Source of the DNA: Corinectria fuckeliana
Taxonomy: Eukaryota; Ascomycota; Sordariomycetes; Hypocreales; Nectriaceae
Direction: 5' to 3'
Assembly: GCA_019137255.1 (NCBI GenBank)
Contig: WPDH01000075.1
Location: 124,001-188,000 of the forward strand
Length of the DNA: 64,000 nt
Part shown: one piece after another, positions 33,912 through 45,647 of the stretch
Layout: every line of letters starts with the position of its first letter
Numbering within the stretch: the first letter of the stretch is position 1
Notes under the pieces: model-generated
What the model was told of the DNA's origin: nothing
What the model saw: only the letters and a program-made list of their open reading frames with translations
Databases searched by the model: none
Translations under genes and position numbers: made by a program

Positions 33912-36034
33912 TCAGCAGTGCGTGCCGCGGCCACCAACGTCATCGCTGTTCTTTTCGTCGCCGTCGCCCCGGATAACTTCGCGCGTCTTGCCCCATCCGA
34001 AGTCGTCGGAGTGCATGAGAGAGTAAAACAGAACGACCATGTTCATAAACGGAGACGTGAGAATGTGCAGGAAGAACCCCACGAAATACTGGAAGCGCTC
34101 GAGATTGTTTCGCGGCAACCAGAAGCCAATGCAGAAAGAGTAGACCTAGAGTAGTTGGTCAGCCACAAGGTACCAACTACACAGCCACGGCTGAGAGCCT
34201 AGACTGCAATGGAACGGGCACTAAGAAGAGGAAGTACTTACGTAGCGAAAGAATAAGACGCAGATCAGGCCCAGGAAGACGGGATCCGACATGACCTCCT
34301 TGCCTCGCTTGCCGAAGACGATCATGAGCTCGACAAAGGCGGCGATGATGAAGGGCGTGATGGCCCAGGTGACGACGGCGACGAGGCTCTGCAGCCGCTC
34401 GATGAGGATGATGCCGGGGCGGAAGATCATGACGAACTCGTTGGAGATGCTGCCCAGCGCCCACCGCTTGCGCTGCGAGAGGAACACCTTCCAGTTCTGC
34501 GGCACGATGGTGAAGGCCTTGGCCCGCAGCGCCTGGGCCGTCTGCTTGGCCGGGAACAGGCTGAAGATGATGGACGCGTGGATGCTGTCCTCGGAGTAGT
34601 TGCCCATGATGTGCTGCGTCATGACGTCGTTGGGCTTGGGGCAGTAGCCGAAGCGCTCGCGGAGCACCGAGTCGCCAAAGGTGGCCTCGTCGACGCGGAT
34701 GAGCTGGCAGCAGCCGGGCAGGCAGTTGACCTTGCCGGTGATGCGCGACTGGAACATGCGGCGCAGGCCCTGCGTCTGCGAGTACTCGACCGACTGGTAC
34801 AGCGACCAGAACCCCCAGTTGCGGCCGTCGTAGTCGACGCACACGTGGCCGCAGACGCCCACCACCTTGGGGTTCTTGCGGATCTCGCGCACCATCTCCC
34901 ACACGCAGTACTCGTCGAAGACGGTGTCGGCGTCCATGCCGCACAGGTAGTCGATGTTCTCGACGCCCGCCTGCACGAAGTTGTTGCCCAGGTACTCGAA
35001 GAGCTCGTTGTTGAACATGGTGACGATGTTCTCGGACCGCTGCTTGAAGTGGTACAGGAACGAGCGCGCGAAGCACAGGCTGTCGCGCTTGCCCTGGTTG
35101 TACCGCTTGCCGACGAAGACGTACGGGATGCCCTTGTAGAAGCCCGTCTGCGTCTTGACGGGCATGAAGAGGCCGTCGCGGGCGCGGTATCCGTTCTCGA
35201 AGAACCGCGCCGGGCCCGGCTCCAGGATGTCCTCGAGCAGGTAGCCCTGCGTCGTCTTGTCCATGCCGGGCCCGCGGACGTTGCCGTCGACGACGATGAA
35301 GATGACGCGGGGGTGGTTGTCGATGTTCTTCTGCGCGATCAACGAGTCCAGCGAGCGCGTCAGTTCCTCGTGCGTCTCGTTGTAGCAGGGCAGCAGCATC
35401 ACCATCTTCTCGGGCTCCTCGGGCACCTTCTCCTTGGGGTGCCACCAGAACAGGAGCACGTGCGTGACGAACCAGTGCAGCACGATGCAGATGCACATGG
35501 CGGCCTGGAGCATGGTGTTGGAGCTGAGGAGGACTAGGAAGAAGTAGTACACCTGGGCGTACATGTAGCCGACGTAGATTAGGGCGCCGTTGATGATGGC
35601 GAGGCCCGAGATGAGAGCCCACTTCTGGAGCCGGAGCACCTCCTTGGACATCTTCTTGAGCTCCTCGTCCGAGTCCCACCGCAGCTTGGCCTCCTCCTGC
35701 TGGACCGAGGACGTGAAGGACAGGTTCGAGTCGACGCCCTGCGACAACCACGAGGCGTGCGTGAACCCCGAGCGCGGCGTCTGCGCCCCCGGCGCGAAAC
35801 TGCCATTGATGCCCCGGATCACGGACTGACACGGCCGGGCGTTAGCAGGGTCTCACGGCGACGAGGAGGAACACTCACCGAGTCTCGGGACGTGTTGCCG
35901 CTGGGCCGCAGTTGATACTGCGTGGGCTGGGTGTAGGAGATGGGAGGGCCATTGCGGTCCGTCGACTTGTTGACCCGGTCCGAGGAGGACGCGGCCGACT
36001 CCCCATTGGGGGTTGATAACCGAGGGGTGTTCAT
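33912..36034 (-). CDS. chitin synthase, division III (class VI-like)
   Basis: Polymerises N-acetylglucosamine from UDP-GlcNAc across the plasma membrane. Three exons on the minus strand: 36034-35879, 35825-34242, 34145-33912, giving 657 aa; all junctions are phase 0. The disordered Ser/Thr/Pro N-terminus of about 95 residues is followed by two membrane helices (WALISGLAIINGALIYVGYMY, MLQAAMCICIVLHWFVTHVLL). The GT2 catalytic domain shows MLLPCYNE, VVDGNVRGPG, the DCD-type CGMDADT, GVCGHVCVD and the acceptor-site motif QRKRW (a variant of QRRRW). Three to five C-terminal helices follow. There is no myosin motor domain, which points to class VI rather than V or VII within division III; the class call rests on length and motifs only. 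Codons are strongly GC-biased. The 5' leader contains an AAC/GAC repeat. Confidence 0.88.
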
Positions 36035-36259
36035 TGCGACAGAGAAGTCTTTCCAAGTGGTCGACGTGTATGGAGGTGCACGAAAGATGCGACTCCCAGG
36101 GGATCACGACAAGCTCGCCGCCGGGTTGAGAGCCAGCCCCTCACAGAGCAAAGCGCCGAAGAGCTATGCTGAAGCGAGTGAAGAGGAAGGGGTTGGGCGT
36201 CGACGACACGGGGACTGTATTACTTGAGAGCGTGATGGGAGGCTTGACGCAACAAGTAA

Positions 36260-36310
36260 ACGACAACGGCAACAACAACAGCAACAACAACAGCGACGAC
36301 GACGACGACA
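36260..36310. repeat. AAC/GAC trinucleotide repeat
   Basis: Imperfect run of AAC then GAC triplets, about 230-280 bp upstream of the chitin synthase ATG, in presumed promoter or leader DNA. Confidence 0.8.
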
Positions 36311-36540
36311 GAAGAGCGGAACGAAAGTCTGTTTGCAACAATGGGGCAGGGTCGCAATATACGACTGGGGAAGGAAGATGCCCTCAAGCGAGGCCGGGGA
36401 TCAGAGTCGAGCGAGTGACTGGGGTTGAGCAGCAAGAAAGCCAGGAGAAAAGAGAAACGAGTCCGGGGGAGAGCGTGAAGCTATAGCAGGAATCCGAGAG
36501 GGCACGGAAGCAAGAGATCTTTGCCCTTCCGTCCCGGTCC

Positions 36541-36571
36541 AGCACAGCACAGCACAGCACGGCACGGCACA
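36541..36571. repeat. 5-bp tandem repeat (AGCAC/GGCAC)n
   Basis: Six near-identical 5-bp units, the last two with A-to-G changes, in the chitin synthase upstream region. Confidence 0.8.
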
Positions 36572-38945
36572 GAAAAGTCCCCTGCCTCTCCAACGACCAA
36601 AGACCGAGAGCCTTCTGCCATCGGTGCTCGCGGTCCTGCAAGGCCAGGTCCGGTCCTTGCAATACATGCCCCAGGTCCCCGCTCGGGGCGCCTCGACGAG
36701 AACCACTGCGCCGGCGTTGGAGGAGAAGGAAACGAAAGGGACCACGCCCCCCATCCTTGGCCTTTTCTTTGCCTTGGGCTTGGCCCCGGCGCACATAGCA
36801 CGACAGACAGCGCACCACACCCATCGCTCGGCCGCCTAATACGAACAGTGCCGCCCCGTGCTGACTCACGGGGGGGTGGGTTGGGCCTCACCTGGGGGAC
36901 GGGGACGGGGGAGGGGGGCTAATGCTGCATACTGCTGTCCCTCGCGCCACGAGGCGAATAGTTCGGGTAGGCCTTGCGGGGGCGGAATACGGTGAGATTG
37001 AGATGGAAATGAGACGGTCGTTGGCGTTGGCGGCGACGGCGGAGGGGAGAGAGGGGAGAGGGGAGAGGGGGGGACTCACACGCCCCCTTGTTTCTCAGCC
37101 GCTTCGTTTGACCATCTCCCGGGGACGACGATCAGCCATCTGTGCTGTTGTTGCCCTTTCTCGCCTCTGCCTTCTCTTCCCGTGCGGAGCAGAAGACAGA
37201 CAGGGACGGGGGAAGAAAGAAACCTCACCCGTTGGACGAGGCATGGGTTTATTCAGCGGGTCCCGGTCCCGGTCAACACGCACTCTGCCTGAACGGGTAA
37301 GAAAACGGACGCCTCGTCCTCCGAGGGTTTACTCTATACCTATGCAATCTCAGCTCTCCACCTACTAACCTACTCAGTAGGCTCTAACCATTACTGTTGG
37401 CCCGGCTAGCAACGTGGATATGGATGTGATGTGATCCAGCAACGCCCGTCCACCAAAAAAAGGTAAAAAAGTAAAAAGAAGGTCGAGTACCTTTTTTTTA
37501 GACTGCAATTCCCATACTTCCAGGATCCCTAGTCCACCTGCCGACGAACACAATCTTCGGGCCCTGGAAGAAAATGCACCGACCCAGCAGGGATCGTCGG
37601 CGGAAAACAGCAAGGGGCAAAAGCAGTTGCGCCTGAGGGGGCTGGGACTAGGTCCAGCTGGGTGTTCAGGCTCTCTGTTGGTCCACGGATGCAGACAAGA
37701 CAACAGACAGAACAAGCCGCGTTGGTGCGACGCCAGCCAGCTGCTCATCTCATCAATATTTGCAAACCCCTGGCAACTTGGGTATTCCGTTTGCCTCGCA
37801 TTCTATCTCGTAAGCTACATTGCAGTCTAGCCGTTTTGCATAAAGCAGCCGATGACGGGGGCGCGGTCATTGGGAAACCCCCCGAATTCCATCGACAGAG
37901 GCTGGCTGAATCCGGGTTTGGGAGCCTCACCGGAAAGTCGGCTTTCTTGGCTGGAGGGCGTGTGGTTATGTTGTGTATACGTAGTAGTCTATTTGCGTGC
38001 GTCTTTCCTACACTCACCCGCGCGCGTACGGGATGTCCGTAACGCAGATCGGAGATCAAACCCGGGGGAGGCAAGAGCCCAGCCCGACGTTGGGGATTGG
38101 AGATTGGGGGATCGGTGATGGCTTCTCGGCTGCTTTTTCCCGCTAGGTAGCCAAGGTGCCTTGGCTTGCATTGCTTTGGGCCGTGAGCGCAAGCGAGCTG
38201 CCCGGTGGCGCGAATGCCCCCATCGTCTCAGCAGATGGCGAATCGTCCTTGTGCCGCGATTAGTGAGTTGGCCCTTGGCTTGCTGACCTACATGAGGATG
38301 TACCTAGATCCGTGATGGCGGCCATAGAGCTCGTTCGTGGGAGAGACAAGGGCGGCGCAAGCGTGCACGACTTGCGGTCAGGGATCGTGATGGCGATGTG
38401 ACGATGGGCCACGGTCGTCGAGGTACCCGCATCGACAGATCCCGGAAAACCCTGTTCGCGTCAGCCCAGACCAGACTGCGAAGTAGAGTAAAATTGGTGA
38501 GTAAGTATTATAGTGCGTATGTCTGTGCAGCGGTAGTGAGTAGAGCACGTTTATGCAGGCTTTGCAAGTGAGGACTAATATAAACAAGTCACATACGGCC
38601 AATGGGCGTAGAGTATAGGCCAGACGGCGACATCGGTTGCGCGTCCATCTGGGTCTATCAGATGCGAGATGCCAGGCAGCGAACAACACCGGGTCAAGAA
38701 GTGACAAACTTGGCCAAGGACGGGACGGGACGGGGACTCAGCCTAGTCAGGCAAGCCAGCCCAGCACAGCTCATGGCATGGCCCGGCGACGTTTTGTCTC
38801 TTGGCGAGGATCGAATTCAAAGGTGGGCCATTGAAAGAAGAAGAAAAAGGTCTCTCTTCGCGAGTCTTGGTCCTGTCGTCAGCGTCAAGTTGTGTGGCGC
38901 GCCCAGCCGGAGATGGCTTACGGATGGATCATGGACTGCCCTCTG

Positions 38946-39112
38946 CCCCCCCCCCCCTCCCANNCATGTCGCGCAGCTTGTCCAGGCTGTAGGACGGCGG
39001 GGGCGCGAAGAACTGGTTGTTTTTGACGTGGAGGATGGTGGTGATGGGCCGCCGCTGGTAGGGGGTAGCGGCCTGGAGGTTCTGGTTCTTCCCCCCCCCC
39101 CCCCCCCCCCCC
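38946..39112 (-). other. assembly island with coding-like fragment
   Basis: A 126-bp segment (38965-39090) is bounded by a C12 run plus NN (38963-38964) on one side and a C22 run on the other. Its minus-strand translation is open throughout: an N-terminal NLQAATPYQRRPITTILHV, then KNNQFFAPPPSYSLDKLRDM, with strong third-position GC. It looks like part of a real exon, but the flanks are non-coding. The likeliest explanation is a misplaced contig end or an exon fragment separated by gap filling; the protein family is not recognised. Confidence 0.5.
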
Positions 39113-40250
39113 GGGCCTTGCAGCAGTAGTGGGTATGTACAGGGGTTCGTGTCGAGGACCTACAGTACTAAGGCATCTGTACTGTAGTCGTAAGTACGGA
39201 TAGGCACATGTACCTGTACCTGTACACGTAGACTACGAAGGCGGTAGGTAGCTACAGACCACGACGCGGAACCCAGAACGCCATTCCCCGGTTCTTTTCT
39301 TCGTCCCAGCTGTGCCGGTATCAGTCACAATTCTTTTTACAGAGTCACGGCAGCTCCTCAGCACCAACGACCGCCAAACCACCACGCGCCACCCCGCCGG
39401 GGCCCTCCCGGCTCCCCAGGGATCGTCACAGCACAACCTACCTAGGTATCTAGGCACTGCACTATACCTGCAATATAGGCGATTACTACTTGCTCATCTA
39501 CCCGTGGTCACCTCACCTCCACCGGCAGATGAGAATAGCATGTTACAGGGTGGTCGTCAGCCCAGACGCGGCACGAGGCGGATTCTCGACGGGATTAATG
39601 ATAAAGACAAGTGAGCAGTCACTGTCAATGTGAAGGAAACAAAAAGAAACGGCGGCTTTTGTTTTGTTTTGTTTTGCTTCTGCCGCTCGCGCTTCAGTCA
39701 TGCCATGCCACCTTTCCGACTCACGGCCCGTACGTTGCACGACTTGTTGCTGAGCCTCGCGGGCCTGTAGTTGCACTCCCGTTCCTACATTCGTGTACAC
39801 ACACACGCACACGCACACACAGGCGGGGGAATCTGACAGACAGTCACGGCCCTGCAGGACATAAGCAAAAACAACACGCACATTCGCCGAACGAAGCCCA
39901 GTCATCAGGAACCCGGACGCACGGCTTGCCCTTGCACAGAAAGATCCCCCCCCTCTCTCTTCCGTCATCTTCACCTCCTTCGTACCCGGACGAGCTGGTT
40001 GGCCCGTCGACTGCGAGGGGTGCCTGACCATTCCTGCGTGTGTAATGCTGTGATTCTTCCTTTCTTTGCGTGCGAGGCCAACCAGCCCTCGAAATGCGTC
40101 CCAGCCAGCCCATGCGTGCGTGCGCTGTGGTGGTCGGGTCGAGGCGGCCTTGTTTAGCCTGCCTACCGTGCCCCGTTTTCAGATCTGCACGGAAGCCCTA
40201 TTTTGGGAGCGGCAGCGTGGGCAGCACAGCAGAAGGCAGCAAACCGAAAG

Positions 40251-40272
40251 GGTGGTGGTGGTGGTGGTGGTG
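40251..40272. repeat. (GGT)n microsatellite
   Basis: Seven GGT units in non-coding DNA. Confidence 0.85.
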
Positions 40273-41290
40273 TGGGCGGCTGCATCAACACGTGGGAATA
40301 CGGGCGAGCTGCTCTCCCATACGAGCAAGCCAAGAGCCTCACGCATAATGGCGTGTCTCTGCCCTTTTGCCTCTTGTCTCTCTCCTGTCGTCTTGTCCAC
40401 GAAAAGCGGATGATTGGTTTGTAAGAGGTCCATGGGGCTTGAGTCCCCCCCTCTCAGCTCCAACTGTGTCACGTTGCTTGCGCCTATCTATATCCGAGCC
40501 GAAGCTAATGCACGCTCTTGCATCTCAAGCGCCGCGGTTCCATGTCCCAAGTCTTTCCCACGGGAAGTCCTGGTCAGGCCTCCCCTGGCAAGAACCGTAC
40601 TGTATGTACAGTTGGTCGACTCAGACTGAGACGATCCGCACAGGTCGTCCCGGCCGGCTGGCTAGGCGACCGAGAAGCGGGGGAACCACTTGCCACCGAA
40701 CGAGCAAGGATCGGAGGAAAAGAAGAAGAAGGGAAGATGCATGCACGCAGGAAAATAAAGAGCAAATAAATTAAATAAACGGCACGGCATACGGCTACGG
40801 AGCCGAATATCGAGAAGTGGAGTAGTTGACACCAGCTGATGGAGCATGATGCGTGTACGACGTTCGTGGCCGGGCACGGGAATAAAACGGCAAGGAGAGC
40901 GATTGAATCTGAAACGAAACATCAAGGATAAGGCCATTTTCTTGGTTTAACGGTTGATAGGTAGAGGTAGGTAGGTAGGTAGATGTGAGACTAAAAATAA
41001 CTAAATCTGGACGGGCCAGCGCGCTACAGTTGAGCTTACTACGTAGTTGCGCTGGCATCGCGAGCCGCCAAAGAGCTAAGAAAAGAAGAATCGCCCCAAA
41101 TGTCCAATATCCATCCACCAGGACCGCTTCCGCCAGCCCCCGGTCCGCGGGAGAGCGCCACACGGAGCTACCGTTCCCGCAAGCCCTGCCCATCCTGGAG
41201 AAGGGGAATCTAAGAGGGTTCTGACACTCACGCTAGCCACGCCCTATGACGATCACGCCGCCCACCGCCGTGGCCGGGTGGGCGTGTGTC

Positions 41291-41745
41291 TCAGTTGCAG
41301 GTTCCGAAGCCGCTCTGGCAGCCTGAGCCGCAGTGGGCGGAACTGTTACCACTGCAGACGAGGGAACACGCGGTTCGTCAGCTACTTGGTTGCGCTGTAA
41401 GGGGGAGGCCGCGGCACAGCGCATGCCTTGCCGATGGCGTCTTCCAGCCACCGAAGGAAGCATCATGGAAGAGGTGAGAAATCTAGGTGCTTACCAGTAG
41501 CCGGCCTGCGAGCAGCAGGTTTTCGTGCCGTAGTTGGCGCATGTAGCTTCAAAGGCCGCTCCGCAGAGACCGTTGGTCGTGTTGGAGGAAGTTGGGTTGC
41601 ACTCGCCAAAGTCGGTGTCGCAGCCAGTGCCGCAGTAACCATCGCTAGAGCCACTGGAAGTTGGAAGGAAAAGAAACCAGCGTTAGCAATATGTACCTAG
41701 AGTAAGTCGCTTACAACGGCGGGGGGGCGGGTTGGTGGGTGGGNN

Positions 41746-41777
<32 letters not shown>

Positions 41778-43226
41778 GAAGGAGAGAGGACAAGCTGAAG
41801 GGGGCGAATAATGCAAACAAGAAACCAAAGGTGCAATGCATGAGGCTGAATCATCCACGCCTCAACAAACACTCTCGACACTCTCGACAAAACTTACCAG
41901 TAGCCGTAGAAGGAGCAGCAGTCGCCGAAGCCAGAGCCAATGCACGTGTAGCCCGTGGTGCCGCCACACTGCTGGTTGGGCGAGATGACGATCCCCGTCG
42001 ACGTGGCAGTGCTGGAAGATCCCGAGCGGGTGGACGAGCTGGTCGTCGTCCTGGTGGCAGTCGCCGTGCAGGAGCTGGCCGTGCAGGCACCCGTCGACGC
42101 CGTGCGGTACCAGTTGGCTACCGGGTCGCCCAGGCACTCGCCGACCGTCACGAGCTGGTAGCCACGGTCCTGGGCCGTCTTGACCATGTAGGACGTCAGG
42201 TTGGAGACGGTCTGCTCGTGCACGTCGTGGGCCAGGACGACGTACTTGTGGCTGGAAGCAACGCTGGACAGCCCGGCCGAGTATCGATCCTTGGCGTTCT
42301 GGATGAGCTCGGGGGAGTCGTACTCCCAGTCCTTGGTGTCGAGGTTGGTCGTGACAACGTGGTAGCCGAGCTCCGTCATCAAGGCCTGGCAGCCCGAGGC
42401 GGCATCGCACTCCAGGTAGGGAGGCCGCATGTAAGTGGGGATCCACCCGAAGATGTTGCGGAAGGCCATCTCGTTGTAGATCATCTCCGTCCTCTTGACG
42501 GTGCTGTTGACCTGGTTGAGGTCGCGGTGAGTCCAGGTGTGGCTGGCAATGTGATGCCCGGCGGCGTACATGCGTCGCAGGATGCCAGGCCAGTCCAGCG
42601 ACGAGTCGTCGATGTGGCCCTTGCCCCTGTTGTTGCCGGCAATGAAGAAGGTCGCCTTGACGTCGAGCTCATCTAGGAGATCCAGCATGTCATTGGTGTA
42701 GTCATACGGGCCGTCATCAAAGGTCAGCGCCACCGTTCCAGGCTCGGTGCAGGTCGTGATGAGGCTGCCTGTCAATGTCCGTCAGTCCGTATGTCGTGCG
42801 AGGACATCGCAACATCCGGGTTGCAAAACACACCATAGGGAACACTGCCAATCTTGGGCCGAGCGATGCTCGCCGTGCTGCTCCCGCCAGGGCCGAAGCT
42901 AAAAGTTCCCGGGAGCTAATTAGCTGCTGCGCCGCGTCTCCGCCTTCCCCAGATCCCGGGGAGCCTCACAAAGTATCACAGGAGTCGCTGTAATCCAGCT
43001 GGCATCCAGATCCAGCGCAGAAGTCGGTCGTCGTGCCACAGTAGCCGCTCTCCGAGCAACATTGGCCCGGGTCACACGATCCTATCCCCTCACCACACTC
43101 AGTGCCGGCACGTCCCTGCAGGGTTGCGTGCCTCTGTGTAAGAAACCCAGCCGGGGCTGGTCCCGCGAGGGCCGCGCCGGCATTGAGCAAAAGGCAAGCG
43201 AGAGTGGTAGACATGACGGCCTTCAT
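41291..43226 (-). CDS. chitin deacetylase with three CBM18 domains
   Basis: Secreted carbohydrate esterase 4 enzyme that converts chitin to chitosan. Five exons on the minus strand: 43226-42970, 42898-42834, 42768-41898, 41653-41495, 41351-41291, giving 470 aa exactly in phase. Signal peptide: residues 1-22 (MKAVMSTTLACLLLNAGAALAG). One N-terminal chitin-binding domain follows (CGEGIGSCDPGQCCSESGYCG...C). The NodB domain has all five motifs: TFDDGP, HIASHTWTH, RPPYLE, DTKDW-like and LAHD. A Ser/Thr linker precedes two C-terminal chitin-binding domains (CIGSGFGDCCSFYGYCG... and CGAAFEATCANYGTKTCCSQAGYC...). Introns 3 and 4 each split the Cys codon of a GYC motif, so CBM18 repeats and exon borders coincide, suggesting duplication with the intron. 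Intron 3 (41897-41654, 244 nt) is inflated by a gap and poly-G. An alternative ATG lies four codons downstream. Confidence 0.94.
41744..41776. other. assembly gap (NN) and G31 run
   Basis: Two undetermined bases followed by 31 G, inside intron 3 of the chitin deacetylase. It is probably a sequencing artefact at an unreadable G tract; the real length is unknown. Confidence 0.85.
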
Positions 43227-45647
43227 CTTGACGTGAGCTTCTCGAGAATTCGTGAAGCGGACTCTAAGCAAAAACGAATGACGAAGAGGATGAGTGGTGG
43301 AGAGAGTACCAGCACTACTGGATGGATGGAGGACAGAGACTCTATTTACATAGGCACGCTATAACATGCATGATGATGGCGTTGAGCTGATGGGAAACCA
43401 AACCATCAGAGGAATTCTGTGGAATGGGCCACCCAGCTTGAACACGAGAAAGGCGATCAGCCAAGGCTTCTGTGTTGGTCTGGCGGTCTGGGATGTCGGA
43501 TACTGGGTGTCCCGTCCATCAATACCCGTCCATGCTCATCTACCAGAGACCCCAAGGGCCATGCCTAATTCCGTTGTGGACTTGGACTATTGATATTATT
43601 ACCTGCCCGGGACCAATGTGCAAAAGGCCTCGTCAGCCCGCTGCGTTGGCCATCACATCTTAGCTGACACAGTGGCTATTATGAGCCGCGAAGCGGTGGG
43701 CCATCGGTGTTCTGCCATATCGCCTTGTGATCGGTAGATGCATGATATCACCAAGGTAAATATAGCAATGGCTTCAGGTCGGAATATGCAGCCGATGGCC
43801 CTTGCCAGCTCATTGCGGAGCCGAGCAGCTATCGGATGTTGGTCTTTGGGACTGATCTCCCAAGCCAGCCCTAAAGGGCACACCGGCCTTGAGCTACCAT
43901 ACCGGCAGGACGTATCGAAGGGACTCGAATGGGCTGAATGGATGGGCAGACGACTGAACTGCGCCGCCCATTCAACTTCCTTCTTCCTTCTTCCTTGGGA
44001 AAAGAAGCCGAACCGGACCGTCCCAGGATCAGGATCAGACTCGATGCAGGGTGAACTGGTGATGGGGGGCAATTCGTATTCATCCCACTTTATATTCTTG
44101 TTGTGCAACAACATCATGCACAGGGAACACCCAACTTAAGCTGCACGTCCATGCACGGGCAATGACACCCACCCCAGCTAAAAACCTCGCACGCCGACTT
44201 GGTGCTGCACTAGGCCCCACGGCTTGAGCTTTTCCCGTCAGCATTGTGCGGAAAATTCTTGAATCTCTGGGCAACAGATGCATGTCAGAAGAGAGGGGCG
44301 ATGGCATCTCGACGGCCTGGCATGGCACCACGTCGAGGCAACGACTCTGTGTTACCAGCCTTTTTCGGCCTTCCGGCGCGAACGGCTGAGTCTGTCCCGA
44401 CTGCCATCATTCCGATTGCATGTTGCGACATGCCCTGAATCTGAGAGGCCATGGCGCAATAAAGTCCTCGGTGGCTGGAATTGATAGCTGCGGTTGGACG
44501 CCATTGTAAGACAGCGGCGCCCGCACGATGTCTGTTCCTGAATTTTCGTCCCAGGCAACAATAGTGTGTATGGAAATAAGTAAGCACGTTCTCCTCCACG
44601 TGTGGCTGGCCGAGATGGAGGGACGGTGCTGCGGAGGAGGCAGGGTTGCGGCCGCTTCAAGTACCGGTACAAGGAGCAAAGCACGCCAACATCGTTCGGT
44701 TAGATTCAGGCTTTTCCCAGCCATTCAATTCGATCCTATAACCCTTGCTCGATCCCTGTCGCAGATCTGTAGGCGGGACCACCGTCGACACCCCGGCGAT
44801 CAGTCTGATTAAGAGGCACGCGTTGAAAGTTTTGTACTGTCGGACCATCACACTCTTTCTGCTCCAGCTGGCCAAGCTGCTCCATCCTCGCGCGCCAATT
44901 TCGCTCAGTCCGAGCTCAGTGATCCTGGACATGCAGCTTTCAGCTAGTTGCGTATGCCAACCGTCCTGTAGGAGCAACAAACCACCAACCCCGGTCCTCG
45001 CCCCAACTCCGGTGTGTGCTGTGCAGCCTCGCCGGCTTGTGAAACTTCTCGATGGGCCGGTTTCCCATGATGCAGGCACGCCAGGCCCAGGATAGCTGCC
45101 GTTCCCCGAGTTCCCATGATTCGCGCAGCGGAATCCAGCTGCTAAACAAACGCTAACACGAACAGAAGGAGCACTCGACCTGTGGCCTGAACTCAGTTAC
45201 GAGGTGGCGGATTGCGGGCTCGGCTGATGATCAGGGGCCCGGCTTGTCTTTCTCGCGTCGGGACAAAGGTGCTCCCTGTCCAAAGTATGTCGTATGTGAC
45301 GGGTATTGGAATAGTCTTCTCGAGCCGCACGCCCATGGGAGGCGTTCTTACCGCATGCGGACTGAGGCCAGGTTGGAGTGGGCATGAATTGAAGAAAACA
45401 ACTCTGTCTGTTGGACGCTGCTTGGCGAGGCTGCTGACGTGGAGTCGGAAAAAAGCATGAAGTCGCTCCCCGTTCCTAGCTATATTGTGATCTCGGAACG
45501 AAGCGTCTTCGTCACTGCGCCCCCTTGTCAAGTCTATAGTCCCTCGTCGGCTCTCCTGTCTTTGGATATCTTGCCCCGGCGCCCCGTTGAATTCCGAGCA
45601 CCGCTCACCTCTCGTTCGTTAGCAGACCTTCGTCGATCGTTTCAACC
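43227..45647. other. divergent promoter region, chitin deacetylase / sugar dehydrogenase
   Basis: 2.4 kb between two ATG codons facing away from each other. A TATGTAAATAG sequence on the minus strand near 43340 is a possible TATA element about 115 bp before the deacetylase start. The frames inside are short and unconvincing. Confidence 0.5.

Larger units (their letters stand above)
36035..41290. other. 5.2 kb gene-free region between two chitin genes
   Basis: Upstream DNA of the chitin synthase merging into downstream DNA of the chitin deacetylase. It is full of low complexity: G-rich tracts near 36870-36920 and 37040-37070, an AC-rich patch near 39797-39822, and GGT repeats at 40251-40272. 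An isolated coding-like island at 38965-39090 is described separately. No complete gene is visible. Long promoters are known for fungal cell-wall genes. Confidence 0.5.

Noticed and set aside
34578..35537. 319-codon plus-strand frame
   Set aside because: Antisense shadow of the chitin synthase catalytic exon; Leu/Val/Ala/Asp/His-rich nonsense.
34177..35832. 551-codon minus-strand frame
   Set aside because: It is the chitin synthase exon read one base out of frame; Arg/Pro/His-rich with no motif.
41732..42676. 314-codon plus-strand frame including the NN gap
   Set aside because: Antisense to the chitin deacetylase exon and running through an artificial poly-G tract.
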